Source of the DNA: Salticus scenicus
Lineage: Eukaryota > Arthropoda > Arachnida > Araneae > Salticidae
Assembly: GCA_963930645.1 (NCBI GenBank)
Contig: CAWVNO010002543.1
Coordinates: forward strand, 1 to 64,000
Direction of reading: 5' to 3'
Length of the DNA stretch: 64,000 nt
Shown here piece after piece: positions 21,814 through 33,854 of this stretch. Positions within the stretch are counted from its first letter, which is position 1. The number at the start of each line of letters is the position of its first letter. Under the pieces are notes generated by a model that had not been told where the DNA came from, ran no database searches, and saw only the letters and a list, made by a program, of their open reading frames with translations. The translations under genes and the position numbers were made by a program.

Positions 21814-22031
21814 TACATTCAGTAACAAAAGTCTCCGACCACTAGCAAAAATTCTTATATAAAAAAAAGTACACTTATAACTGTTTTGTTAAATAAATCC
21901 TTGTCGAATCTTGTTCTTAGACTGACTAATAACAGGATTCGACGAGGATTTATTTAACAAAACTGTATTAAGTGTACTTTATTTATATAGGAATTTTTGC
22001 TAGTGTTCGGAGACTTTTCTTACCAAGTATA
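21814..22031. mobile_element. ~215-bp foldback MITE
   Basis: Two arms of about 100 bp are inverted with few mismatches. The left arm has AACAAAAGTCTCCGACCACT, then AGTACACTTATAACTGTTTT and AATAAATCCTTGTCGAATC; the right arm is its complement from about 21934 to 22024. The loop is only about 20 bp. The inner part of each arm shares words with the interior of the MITE at 16205-16392. Exact ends and target duplication are unclear. Confidence 0.8.
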
Positions 22032-22980
22032 GAGGTTTTCAATCCTGTTATTTTTACATAAATTTTCTTATGCAAAATATAAAATTTATGAAGACGATTA
22101 AATAAACTTAACAAAAATTTCAACACAAGAATTATATGTCATGACGATGTATTGTTCTTTTTTGCGATTCGTAAGAAATGTCGATATTTCTATAGATGCT
22201 CTAATTCAAGTCAAAATATAATAGATTTCTTAAGGCAACGGTATTTAATTGTATTAAAAAAAATGTTCAACTCTCCACCAAAAATTTTAAAATACATAAT
22301 TAAAATTGATATATTTAAATTGATACAATTAAAAATTTTATGTATCCTAAAAGAATATCCAAAAAAAATGATTTAATAAAACTTTGATAAAGAGAAGCAC
22401 TATCGTTTTCGAAAGGAATTGACCTTTCTTCTTTACGTGTCAAATCAGGGGCTACACGGTCAAGGCAAAAGCAAGAAAGCAAGAAATATCTTCAAATACT
22501 AGACATAAATATAAAAAACATCAAAAGCGCTTTCTGTAATAAAATAGAAATTTAAACAAATGCTTAAAAAAAAAAAAAAAAAGCTTCCAGCATAATTTCT
22601 AAAATGTTACTTTCATGCCTTTTAATTTGAGGTTTTAACATTATTTCAAGGAGAAATTAAATTAAAATTCCCAAAAGAGAAGTTGTTTCCTGATTCATTT
22701 TGTTGGACAATTTCATAATGAGTTCTGAAACTAAATGGAAATGCAGTGTCTCTTTAAAGATGTCTATTGATAGAATGTGAAAGTATCTTTAAAAATTAAG
22801 TTTAGTTTTAGCGAGAATATTAAATGTATTCTAAATATATGATTTGGACCTGTGATGAGTGTTCCATTATAAGTAAGATTGCATTCGTAAAATCCTTAAA
22901 GTAATTAGTTTTATATCTGGTAAGTATTATACCCCTGGAGATAAATATACTACTAAATAAAAATTTCATTTAGATGCTGG
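22032..22980. other. AT-rich spacer, no gene seen
   Basis: The 74-codon plus frame at 22152-22376 is lysine/isoleucine/asparagine-rich as expected from base composition and is not recognised. Confidence 0.5.
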
Positions 22981-22989
22981 TATTTTTTA

Positions 22990-23161
22990 ACCTATGATTT
23001 TCAATTCGTGAAACATCAAGTTATTTATTCCATTTTAGAATATTTGACAGTAATGTTATTAAAAAAAAAAAAAAAAAAAAAAAACTATGATTTTTTAATT
23101 CGTGAAACATCAAGTTATTTATTCCATTTTAGCATATTTGACAGTAATGTTATTTAAAAAG
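22990..23161 (+). repeat. ~93-bp direct duplication split by poly(A)
   Basis: CTATGATTTT-AATTCGTGAAACATCAAG...GACAGTAATGTTATT occurs at about 22992-23060 and again at about 23085-23153, with one substitution (TTAGAATA against TTAGCATA). A run of 24 A separates them. Confidence 0.9.
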
Positions 23162-24924
23162 CAATAACTTCTATAAAGCAATTTAAACTTCAGTGTTTAT
23201 TATTATTATTATTATTATTATTATTTTATTTATTTTATTTATTTATACATTTTTTTTGCAAATATGTGAAGAGAAAGTATTGTTTTAAGTCACATTTTTT
23301 AAATAGTTTTTTGTTTATACATTTTAAGCCCTCCCAGAACCCGAAAAAATGTTTTAGTGGTTGACCAACCACTAAAAACCACTGTTTATTTAGCTTTTTG
23401 TAAATGTGTCTGTCTGTGGGACTGCTATAAACATATCTCAAGAGCAAATAACAGCATAAATTCCAAACTCAGTATTCAAAATAATATAGAGTTGATACGC
23501 TAAAGTCTCCGACGAAATCTAAATTACGGTTCGGATACTGGGGCATGAAAAATAATTCAAATGCACTACGTCTATACGCAAATTTCTGATAGGTACAGTT
23601 TCACATCGATAGGCTGCAGCAAAAATATATATAGTATTTCTCTAACATGGAACAGTTTGAATTATTTTTCGTCGGAACGATATGATACGCGAGGATAAAG
23701 AAATATTATTTATACATGGACAATATTTAAGCACGCGGACTTAGCTCATTGGACTAATAAGATAAAATGACGACATTTGTCTGATGACATTATTTTACGA
23801 AAAAAAATATTTTTAACAGTTATTTCCTCAGAATGTTTGCAAGCATAATTTTAAACCTAACAATATTTTTTTCACTAAAAAACACAATCATAACAATGCA
23901 TAAGGTTTTCTAAAAACATTTATTGGCTAGCGTTTTATTAAAAAGGATTTTACGTAAATTTTACATGTTTACCTTTTCCTTTAGTAACCTTTATTTGTTA
24001 ATTATAAGTCTTTTCTATTATGATGCTTTAATAACAGTAAAAACTTTATTTATGCAGTAAGACATACTTTAAATTAAATATTTAACTTTCTTATATTAGC
24101 AAATAAAAAAAAAAATGCTGAAAGTATTAAATTTGTTGCAAATTCCATTGGCATACTGTAAAATGTTCATTCAGAATTTTTTACATCAAGCAATTTAAGT
24201 TAATCTAAAAAGATATTTATTGTAACTGAAATGTACTAAAGAGAGGAAGTTTCTACATTTATTTTCTATCACTTTCCGAAATAGATTCTGAAAGGGAAAT
24301 GCGTTGTTCCTAAATGATGTTTATTGGCGGAATAATTCATTTCAAAGAAGCATTCTTTTGAAAATTGAGTTTAAGTTTCATTACGAAATTTTAAATATAT
24401 TTTGAATATGTATGTAACATCTATGATAAGTATTTCAATTAGAGTAATGATGGAGGCGAGTTATTTTCCAAAAAAATAATTTTATTGACTTTTACATAAA
24501 TTCATAATCATACAAGTTTTATTTTGAACAAAAAATTCTATTATTGTATATTTAAAAAAATTAACACCTATATCAAAAAAGGAGTTTAATTTTTAATAAT
24601 ATTCATGTCAGAATAAGGAAAAGTTTTAGAACTTTGCGATAAAATTTGCGATAAAATTTTAATTGTATTTTGAATATGTATAAAGAATATGTGGTAATTG
24701 TATCACTTGAAATAATATTACATGCATAGAATTCCTCTAAATAATTTATTTTAATTACTTTAAAAAGTAATCCAAGACTTTTATACAATTCATGTAAATG
24801 GACATAAGTGTAAACGAGATTCAGTTTCCAATTAGTTACTGATACCATTTATCATCTACGTCTAGTTAATGAACTAATTACTTTTTTTAATAAGGTTACG
24901 TGTAAGTAAACTATTAAAGTATAT
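23162..24924. other. AT-rich spacer, no gene seen
   Basis: It contains an ATT microsatellite at about 23198-23226 and a short inverted pair (GAAAAATAATTCAAA at about 23547 and TTTGAATTATTTTTC at about 23656). No coding sequence is recognised. Confidence 0.5.
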
Positions 24925-24928
24925 TTAA

Positions 24929-25004
24929 CCACTTCACCAGCTATCCCGAGATAACTTAAGATAAATTTAGCCTTCCACATGTACAACAGTGGCCAGTGAA
25001 GTGG
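24929..25004. mobile_element. 76-bp TTAA-flanked mini inverted-repeat element
   Basis: The ends CCACTTCACCAG and CCAGTGAAGTGG form a 9-bp exact inverted repeat extended with mismatches. TTAA lies on each side (24925-24928 and 25005-25008), as in piggyBac-type insertions. It is too short to encode anything. The short ends make a chance palindrome possible. Confidence 0.5.
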
Positions 25005-25008
25005 TTAA

Positions 25009-25193
25009 AATTATATACATTATGCACTAAAAACAATTTATCATTAATGGATTTTGTTTATATATTTATAAAGAGATTGGCAGCCGCCGATTTCAAAATT
25101 TATTATCTATAAATCATACAGTAAGTATTGCGTTTGGTACATATTTTCGAAATTAAAAATTGTTTGTTTTACGCGTTTTGAGTTACCTTTATC

Positions 25194-25224
<31 letters not shown>

Positions 25225-26600
25225 TTAAGCAGTTGGTTTGGGAGTTTGGATGTGTGTTTGTGATTGTGTCTGTCATGAGCTTCTCCAAAGAAAAAATGTT
25301 AGTGGGAAAAAGAAACACGGTATTATAATTCAGTATCATATCGGATTTTACTTGAAACGTTATTTTAATATCGGACAAGCTTGTACAGGGGCATACAAAA
25401 TAATTCAAATGTAAATACACTTTTAGACTGATCATTTGTTATAATTACGCTTTTTGAGGTTCCAGATTAGAAAAATAAAAACTGTAGTAGTTGATGTGTC
25501 TATTTTTCTGTTATAAACATTGCTTAAATATGCATATAATTTTAACTACTTAAAATTCGATTTTTGAATATCACATAATGTTTGTCAATTAACAAAAGTA
25601 TCCAGGAGTCGTGTGTGTTAAAATAAGACTTAATAAATTAAAACAAACATTTATATTTCATAATATCCTTATTAAATGGATGTAAGTTCTACATTCAAAC
25701 ATTGTGATAGAGAATGTAGTAGTTCCCATCATACAGAATTATATGGCAAATAAATATATTTCTAAATCGCTTGTTAGTTGCATTTAAATTACAGTCATGC
25801 ACTTTATATGTTGCATCTTAATCTATGATATGTCTTTATTATTTTTTGGGAGAATTTCATCATTGAATAAAGATATTGTAGAGTTCACTGCACCTTTAAT
25901 AATAAAATACAAAGTATTAAATTGATTATTGAGTTATCAAATATGTTTATTTTATGTAAAGGACTTATTTTTGATGTTTCTATTTTTTTAAATAATCTGT
26001 TCAGTTACGGTTTAAACATTTTTAATCCGTAATACAGTTAACATTTAAAACAAGTTATAAATGATTACAGATTCGTCGAAGCCTATTTCTTTTTTAATGA
26101 AAACTATTTGCTATAGACTTTTCGTAGTTTAGTAGAAAACAAAACTAAGCTAAGGTACTGGATGAATTATATTTAATTTTAAAAATAGTCCCTTAGATAA
26201 GTTAAAGATAAAAATTAATTAATAGTTGTTTAGAATATCTGCTACTAAATATACCAAATCGATATTTTCTTCATAACTCTGATTGTTAATTTTCTCTTAC
26301 TTTCGTAAATGTAGTTACATTTTAATAATACTCGTGACTTTTAAACACATTAACTGAAATTACACATCATTAAACTTACAATTGGAGACAGTTTAAGTCA
26401 TTCAATTTTCCAAATGTCTTGCTTAATTAAACATTTATTTTAGTCAAATTAGAATTAATATGCTAAGCAAAAATTATGCAGTTATATGCCACAAAAGATA
26501 ATGATTTTTATAGCAATTAAAATAATATTATTATAATCAAATAAAGAAAAGAGAGATTTCATATAATTTGTATATTTTTTTTATGTTTTTAATTTTTTTT
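25009..26600. other. AT-rich spacer, no gene seen
   Basis: Poly(A) at about 25194-25220, otherwise ordinary AT-rich sequence. No gene or element end is recognised. Confidence 0.5.
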
Positions 26601-26610
26601 TATATACGTT

Positions 26611-26672
26611 CATTGAAAAAAAAATATGTGACTGACATTTAGAAACCAAATTGTGGCTCCAGTAAAAATACA
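26611..26672 (+). mobile_element. CACTGAG MITE, 5' fragment
   Basis: CATTGAAAAAAAAATATGTG, then ACTGACATTTAGAAACC and TTGTGGCTCCAGTAAAAATA, correspond to the first 60 bp of the full copy that starts immediately downstream. Either a partial duplication or an older copy hit by a second insertion. Confidence 0.75.
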
Positions 26673-26674
26673 TA

Positions 26675-27147
26675 CACTGAGAAAAAATTCTGTAACTGAC
26701 ATCTAGAATCTAGATTGTGGCTATAGAAAAAATAGTTCCATGTCATCCTTATTAATTCTAGTACCTTTGAATACGATTTTTAGAAACCCTCATTAGAATT
26801 CTAGAGCGATTGCCTATATTCTCGAGGGCAAAGTTATTTAAAAATTTCTTTAAATAAATGTGAATACAAGAGGCGGGTTTAAACAACTATAATCTTGGTT
26901 TATTACACAATTCTAGAAAATGAAGAGAGAAATTCTCGCAATACGAAATATTCAGAACATTCAGAATATTCAGAAAATTGTTTCACCATCTAGAAATTTG
27001 CAGATTAGAAATTCTCGATCATTTCATCTATTCAGTTTTTTGACGTGCCTTATGCGCATAGCTAGGAAACCTATATTTCTAGTTAAGGGATTTAGAAAAT
27101 GGCCACTTATTCATTCTAGAAGAAAGCGGTATACATTTTTTTCTCAG
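26675..27147 (+). mobile_element. CACTGAG MITE, copy B
   Basis: It starts CACTGAGAAAAAATTCTGTA and ends TTTTTTTCTCAG, with body similarity to copies A and D throughout. TA precedes the left end. The right end has lost the last bases of the inverted repeat. The 96-codon plus frame at 26920-27210 lies inside it and is an artefact. Confidence 0.85.
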
Positions 27148-27169
27148 CTAGGTGTCATAACTTACAAAT

Positions 27170-27560
27170 TCCACTTCCCTCTAATAGTGAGTTTCAGAAA
27201 ACCTTATTAGAATTTTTCAGCGTTTTTTTTTTTTTTTACATTATCGTGGTCAAACTTTTTAAGGATCTCTGAACAAAATGTGAATACAAGATGCGAGTTT
27301 TAATAACTATAAGTTTTCTTTATGGCCCAATTCTAGGACATCAAGCGAGACTTTCTCGAAATACAAAATATTCAGAATATTCATAATATTGCTTCACCAT
27401 CTAGAAAAGTATAGACTATATATTCATTATTATTTAATTTATTCAGTTTATTTATTTCCTCTATACACTAAACACGGAAAACTATATTTCTTGTTTAAAT
27501 ATTCAGAAAATGACTACTTATCCGTTCTAGATGACGGCGGTATAATTCTTTCACAATGTA
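27170..27560 (+). mobile_element. CACTGAG MITE, 5'-truncated copy C
   Basis: It lacks the first 80 or so bases but keeps the GTGAATACAAGATGCGAGTT, ATTGCTTCACCATCTAGAAA and GGCGGTATAATTCTTTC regions in order. It is more diverged than A, B and D, which suggests an older insertion. Confidence 0.75.
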
Positions 27561-28854
27561 GTACGCAAAAATGTACTCTTCAAAATAGAAAAATCTGCAG
27601 AATAGGCATGACTGATATACGTGCACCGAAATCTGTGTTGTCGATTTTTATGTTTCCCTTCGATTCCTGCACAAAGGGATTGGGTATTCAGTGATGTCTG
27701 TATAAGTTTTTTACAAGCAAAGTTAAAAAATGTAAATATATGTGGTTATATTGTAAATTTTCATATTATTAGCATAGATCACTATTAATGCTAAATTCCA
27801 GACCTTCGCCATGCCTGATGAGTAACTATAGAGCGACGTTTAAAACTCACTTCACCTCATACTTTTCGAGATTATTGTTATTATTATTATTTATTATTTA
27901 TTTAGCACTGTATTTTAAAAAACTATATTTTATAACTATTTTGTGCCTTTCAAGGATTTCATTTTTTATGTTTTTTGGATTGGATAAAAATTAGTATGCC
28001 ATGCCACTTGACCACCCTTAGGGGTGAATCTCAGATCGTCTCCAATTGTCCACAATATAGTTACATTGCGATGTTAAACCCGCTTAACTTACATACGTAG
28101 CTTCTTTTTGTTAATCGCTAAAAATTCGTTCTATTGTGTTAGCAATAGAATCTTACAATTCCACTAGGAAACACAAAAATCACCACATTGCCGAATTTTC
28201 TAAAATGCGCCAAGCAGTACCTTTAAGCAGACTTTTTTTTTCAAGCAATGTCTTGATCTTAGTACTTTTAGAGTTAAAGCACAAATGTCTTTCTTTTAGA
28301 CCAAAATGAAAGCAATTTAGAATGTCCGAAATTATCGAATTCCTCTCATTAGATTGGCAGTTGGACGATATGCATCATCGATGACCCAACTACTTCATTG
28401 GAAACCAGATTAAATAAGACAAGCTTGAAAGGGTTTAATACCACACTAGAGCTATACATGGGCCAATTGGTGACTGTTTGAAAGTCCGTCTTAGGATACT
28501 AGGATTAGTCTGAAGACGTTCTATTAGCATTTTGGTTCGCAACGAAGAAGATTTAAGAGAAAGCAGAAATATGTTACTTCTTTCCAATTTTTTTAATATC
28601 TATATTTAATGTTTCATTGATAATTACGTCAGCATATAGATTCTCTTTTGAACAATCCATTGGTGCCCTTATATTTTCATCCATTTTTTTTAAGCGCTCG
28701 AAAAACTTAAAATCTAAAGATTTAACTTTCCATTGCATTTTCAAGAAAAAAGTACATAAGTCTCATCTTCAAAAGTTGTAATATTGAAGTTACTATGTGT
28801 ATTCATTAAAACAGATTATTTACAGGTTTCGTATCCATAATCGAACAATATATT
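27561..28854. other. Spacer, no gene seen
   Basis: Two less AT-rich patches (about 27780-28090 and 28130-28560) look like old element sequence, but no frame on either strand is recognisable. Confidence 0.45.
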
Positions 28855-29000
28855 TTGAAACGAGAATCACCAAACTAGGCAAACATGTTTCCAGTCATCA
28901 ACAGTTCAATGGCGTTGTTCGCGGAAACAGGTGAGTCATAAAGTTTTGTGCCGTGCAGACAACAACGCTACACGACTGGGTATTCGGGTCGGAAAGCCAA
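28855..29000 (-). pseudogene. Tc1 transposase fragment
   Basis: The minus strand reads DDWKHVCLVW (about 28905-28876), matching the block just before the first catalytic Asp in Tc1 transposases. The DNA aligns with 9083-9240 (shared CCAGTCATCAACAGTTCA). The catalytic DES motif is lost. Only this 150-bp piece is present. Confidence 0.7.
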
Positions 29001-29079
29001 TATGAATGATGAAATTAAAGCGCATCTATGCCTTCCTTCAAGATTTATCAAACTCAACAAACTAAATTCTTTCTCTATC

Positions 29080-29421
29080 TTTCCTTAATTTTTCCTCCTC
29101 TCCTACATGGCGAATGCTTATTATGTCTGATGCTACAGCATTCCACCGAAGTGCTCTCCGGAAGCAATCATCCGGCGCATGATGTTGCTATTAACCAACA
29201 TTGTTCATAGGGTGTTTGGGCTTCGTATAAAGACTGCGTGAACTTTGTATAAAGACTGTGTGAAATTTGTTCATTACCTGTATGAACTTTGTAAATAGAC
29301 TACCACTCGGCTCCGGCCCTCTTCACTTTCATGCAACTTTGTCGCCTTTTGTCGCGAGAGAGCTCTGCTATGCCGACCATTGTAATTTTTTTTGTTTGCT
29401 TATGCAGTAAACAACGGGGGA
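29080..29421 (+). mobile_element. LTR-like dispersed repeat, third locus
   Basis: Aligned along its length with 10335-10698, about 85-90% alike by eye. It has two TATAAAGACTG words (about 29226 and 29256), CCACTCGGCTCCGGCCCTC near 29310, and GCAGTAAAC where the other copies have CAATAAAC. It sits about 110 bp upstream of the reverse-transcriptase fragment, but a functional link is not shown. Confidence 0.5.
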
Positions 29422-29530
29422 GACGTAACCTTTGGAGACGGGCTCATTTAAATCACCTCTAAAGGTTAAAAACCCTCAAAAACGCTGCATAGTGGTGAGC
29501 GGCCTCCTTCCGTCTTAGAATCTAAGAAAT

Positions 29531-30864
29531 ATGAATGATGTCCTATTACCCACTCTTGGTAAACTATTAGAAAAAATAATTGTTACAAGACTTAACTACC
29601 ATCTAGAATCAAAAAAGCTTCTTCACCCATATCAGTACGGCTTCAGAGAGGGTAGATCATGTGAAAGAGCATTGCAACATATTATGAGCTCCCGCGTCCA
29701 TAACAAACAATTAAGAAACTACACCACCATTGTCTCTCTAGATATCAAGGGAGCCTTTGATGATTTGGACACATTTTCACAGCACTACACGAACTCAACT
29801 GCCCGTGGAATCTGGCAGAGGAGTTATCAGATCTTATCTTTCAAAACGGAAAATTATTGTCAACAGGGGCACTGGCTCAACAGAGCTGCCTCAGACAAAG
29901 GGTTGTCCTCAGCGTTAATGTCTCGGCCTTATTCTTTGGAATATCATCGCCAATAAAATTTTAACCAGAATGAACTCTGAGGGCTTTGAAACATGTGCCT
30001 AGCTGTTGACTTTTCGGTGATTCTCTCGGGTCTAACGAGGAAAGACCTCAAGGAGCAGGCCAGAGAAGCTCTCCCTCTTTTTAATCAAATTTTGTTAGAC
30101 CTAGACCTCTCCTTATCAAATTCAAAAACCAAGTTACTGGCATTTAATTTCCCCATTTCCCTTAGAAGATTCCCTGTGATGCAGATCATTGGTGTCAGTG
30201 AGAAACATGTGGAACAGCTAAAACTCTTGGATGTTACACTGGACAGGGGCGTTACCTGGACTGCTCATATAAAATAACTCAAGATCAAGACAATGGTGCA
30301 TTTTCATAATGCAGCAAAAATGTTGGGAAGGAGGTAGGGAATCTCCACCTCCTTCTCAAAATTTGGTACAATGCCATATTCGACAAAAAAAAAAAAAAAA
30401 AAAAACCTATGGTGCGGGCATCTAGGGAGGCCACCTGACTAAGGAATGGAAAACAAAATTAAATTCGGTCATTCTACAAATTTCTAGGGGTTACAGAACC
30501 ATTTCTACTGATGCCTTGACTGTTATCACAGGAATCCCCTATGCCCATTTGCAACTTCTTTATAATTATCAAAAATCTAATATACTCCAGCTTCAAAATT
30601 CTGATGTAGCATCTTCCCTTTTCCCCAACATAACTATTTAACCACTTTCTTTCAGCTGGAAAGTCCACCCTGCCCAGGATGCTGCGGCTTCAGTTACAAA
30701 TTGCAAAATTAATAGCTTCTCTCCATCTGTTCCTGTGGCGATTTTTACTGACGGCTCAAAAACCGATCAGCGTGTCGCAGCCGCCTTTTGCGTGCTTAAC
30801 AACAATGACCCCATTTTCCAGTGGTCGTGCAGACTCGAGGCAGTTTGCTCGAGGACGGATTAAC
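29531..30864 (+). pseudogene. Non-LTR retrotransposon RT and RNase H remnant
   Basis: The plus strand encodes the middle and C-terminal part of an ORF2-type protein, broken across frames. LPTLGKLLEKIIVTRLNYHL and YQYGFREGRSCERALQHIMS lead to RT motif A (SLDIKGAFDDL, Asp codon at 29741). Motif B appears frameshifted as KGCPQ, R, stop, CLGLILWN (about 29897-29935). Motif C is damaged: LAVDFS in place of YADDFS, with a one-base loss and Asp to Val (about 29999-30015). The thumb region is SVILSGLTRKDLKEQAREAL. After a poly(A) interruption at 30386-30405 the connection reads GGHLTKEWKTKLNSVILQIS and STDALTVITGIPYAHLQLL. RNase H starts FTDGSKTDQRVAAAF with its first Asp at 30750-30752, and the frame stops at 30864. 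RT followed by RNase H suggests an R1/I-type LINE, as common in arthropods. The 5' half is missing and it is inactive. Confidence 0.88.
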
Positions 30865-31240
30865 CTGGTAAGGGAGAGAATGAAGACGAGATATGACCTA
30901 AAGTATACACAACATTAATTCAAAGAAGGAGGCAAAGTTTCGTTGTGGATTCCTATTCGTCATAAAATACTCTCTTCTAAGCTACATTATAACTGGGACG
31001 TCCCTAAACAGTCCTAAAAACTGAATGGCGTCGTTGTTAGAACTACTAAATACCCTTCATCAAAACCGAAGGTAGTATAATATGATAGTGTAGATTTAGA
31101 CCATAGTCAACGGTAATTTTAAATTTGCATATGTGTAATGTAAATATTGGTATATAATAATTTTTATTTATTTGTAAATTCTCTAAGTAATTCAATAACT
31201 TAATTTTGTAGTCTGTATTGTTATAAGGAACTCTGTTTTT
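30865..31240. other. Sequence downstream of the LINE remnant
   Basis: The first 200 bp may be LINE-derived but no frame is convincing. The rest is AT-rich. Confidence 0.4.
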
Positions 31241-31900
31241 GTGTTCTAGATTGCATAGTTTGTTTAGGCTTTTAGCTTCTGACCAAGAGTTGTACTGCCC
31301 GGGACGTGCAATACTTGGGAGGGAAACAATATTACGAATTTGTAATTAATCGTAGTTATCTCTATGTAATTTCATTCGAAGATACTTAGTCAGGTTAAAG
31401 AATGTTAATTTTCTGCATTTACAGCTTGTTTCCTCATTAAAATAGCTCCCTTTTCTTTAAACACCCGTTAAAAACTTCACCAAGACATGTACCGTCCTTG
31501 TAACCAAAATTGGCGACTGTTTTGGCGAACTTCATGAGAAAATCCTTATTATCGATATGTCGAATATCCAAACTCAAACTTGATTATTTGAGAAGTTACT
31601 AGAACATTCTTGTTTAGGGGCTATAAAATTACTCTCTATCCGACGGAGAGAGTGAGATCCCTCGTTAACTGACTTACTGAGAAGAAGTCTAATTGACTAA
31701 AACTCTCCTGCTGATTACATGCTATTGCTGTCTGTTAATGCTGTGCTTCCGTCCATGCTGTGAATTTGATGTTGTCAGCGTTTATTTCATTTGCGTTTTC
31801 TGGTAAAACGGAAGTTGATACAGCGTTTTCAGACCTGTAATCTTCTGAAAAATTCTGTAAACAAACTTTTAAGGCTCTGCACGATTCGCCTTTCATTTAC
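31241..31900. other. Less AT-rich block, possible old LTR
   Basis: GGGGCTATAAAATTACTCTC at about 31617 is followed by CGACGGAGAGAGTGAG. This looks like a TATA box with a transcription start, and the block is richer in CG than its surroundings. No second copy, primer-binding site or reading frame was found, so the LTR idea is weak. Confidence 0.25.
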
Positions 31901-33225
31901 AGACAATTCACCAACCTCGAATACGCAACAATAGATATATTGAAAAAAAAATGAATTATGAAGGGGTTCTTAGTTAGATTTCGATATTCTTTGTTATTTA
32001 AATTTTGTCTGAAAATCATAAAGAAACATGAATGCATTTGAAGAAATCATTATCTGATACTACCTTAATAGCACTTCATTAAAATAAATTTTATTTCTTG
32101 TTAAAGGCGATAAGATAAAATGAAAATATGTGAAATTTACATGTTTCATTAAAGTTTGATTAAAATACCCTTTGTCACATCTTTAATGGATCATATACAA
32201 TTTCAATTTTCAATCACATATTATTTTTATGTTTTCGAGTATATTTTTATCTATTTCTTCTCTTTTATAAGACGTTTTATGTAAATGGAAAGGAATTCAC
32301 ATTTACATAATTTTAATTTTACGTTCAGTATCATATGAGTTTTTAGAGACATGAAAAATGAGAAAAGGAAGTTTTTGAAATTCTTATGCATACATAAAAA
32401 GCAGTTCATACATTTCCGGTGAAATGAAATTGAATTTCAGCAACGAATATTCCTTTTTAACCTTTCTTTTTTAATGTTATGTGTGAGTAATATAAAAGTG
32501 TATACATATATGTTCAAGTTGTTAATAATTAATAACTCTCATGTTTAAAATTTTAATGGCTTAACTTAATAATGTTTTCCCTATTTATTTCAAATTAAAT
32601 GTGATTTACTTAATAATAAAAACAAAATTTCTAAAGCATTTTATAGTATATATACATATGTATAATCATATTGTTGTATTTAAATTATTTTTTTTATAAA
32701 TAATTAAGTAATTAGAAATACTATATATTTATAATATAAGTAATCATAGTAAATATTTCATAAATAAATAAGTTATAAAAACTAGTTAAAAATTTTATAT
32801 TAGCAACTATGTATTAAACTATTTTTGATATAAAGATGTAGTGATTAAATGAATAAATGTATACGCACACACACACAAAAAAAAAAAAAATAATAATAAT
32901 CTGTTAAAAATATGGTATTTTTCTTTACCAGACACATTTTGTAAATAATAACAGTAATAATAACATAAATTATTAATTAAAATTTCTATCTACTTTCACT
33001 TGTTTAAAAAAAAATTTTTGCGAAAAAATAATTGCATTCCTATAGTTATTTATCCACTTTTTATTGTTCAGTTTTACAACTGTTTTTATTTAATAGCAAT
33101 TTCTATTTCATAAGATATTGTGCTAATTATTTTTCTATCGATGATAGCACAGTCTAAAATCAAAATACACACACATCCAAACAAACATACAAGAAAATAT
33201 GAATGATTAAAACCATATATCACAT

Positions 33226-33262
<37 letters not shown>

Positions 33263-33811
33263 TTATAAATATCTTAAGAATACACTGAAATTACCTTATG
33301 GAAACAAACACACGTGCGTATTTATGTGCATGAAATGTACTTAAATGCTCGTTAATTTTGACAATAATGTGTGATCTTTATAGATTCTATATTTCCTCTC
33401 ATAAAAAAAAGCGGATATTTTTACTGTTATTTATTTATTTATTTTTTTATTTTTTATCCTTTTATATTCTTGTATAAAATGTTATAATTAAAAAACTCTA
33501 TATAAACAGAAACAAGTAAAATAAATAATATTGATATTAAAATTTACGAAATTCACAATTTAACATTCTGTTATATTATTATCAATTTACAGCATACAGC
33601 CTATTTAAAAGTTACGCGTGCTACTGAATTTTATGTTGAGAAACATATGGAGTAAGCTATGCACTTGTCAGTCAGAGGAAACATTGTGTTTCAAAATTTT
33701 GTTTACGCTGTTTTAACTTTGCATACGATTAGATAACTGTAGTTAGAAATCTCCATTTAACTTAAAAACAAATATACTTACAATTTAAATTTGTGCAATA
33801 TGTTATTTGAA

Positions 33812-33854
<43 letters not shown>

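Noticed and set aside
27805..27835. Second hammerhead core (CTGATGAG on the plus strand)
   Set aside because: No GAAA follows a closing stem, and the flanks do not pair.
31617..31700. Solo LTR or retroelement promoter
   Set aside because: Only a TATA-like word and local base composition support it, with no paired copy or element ends. Listed only as a possible old LTR.
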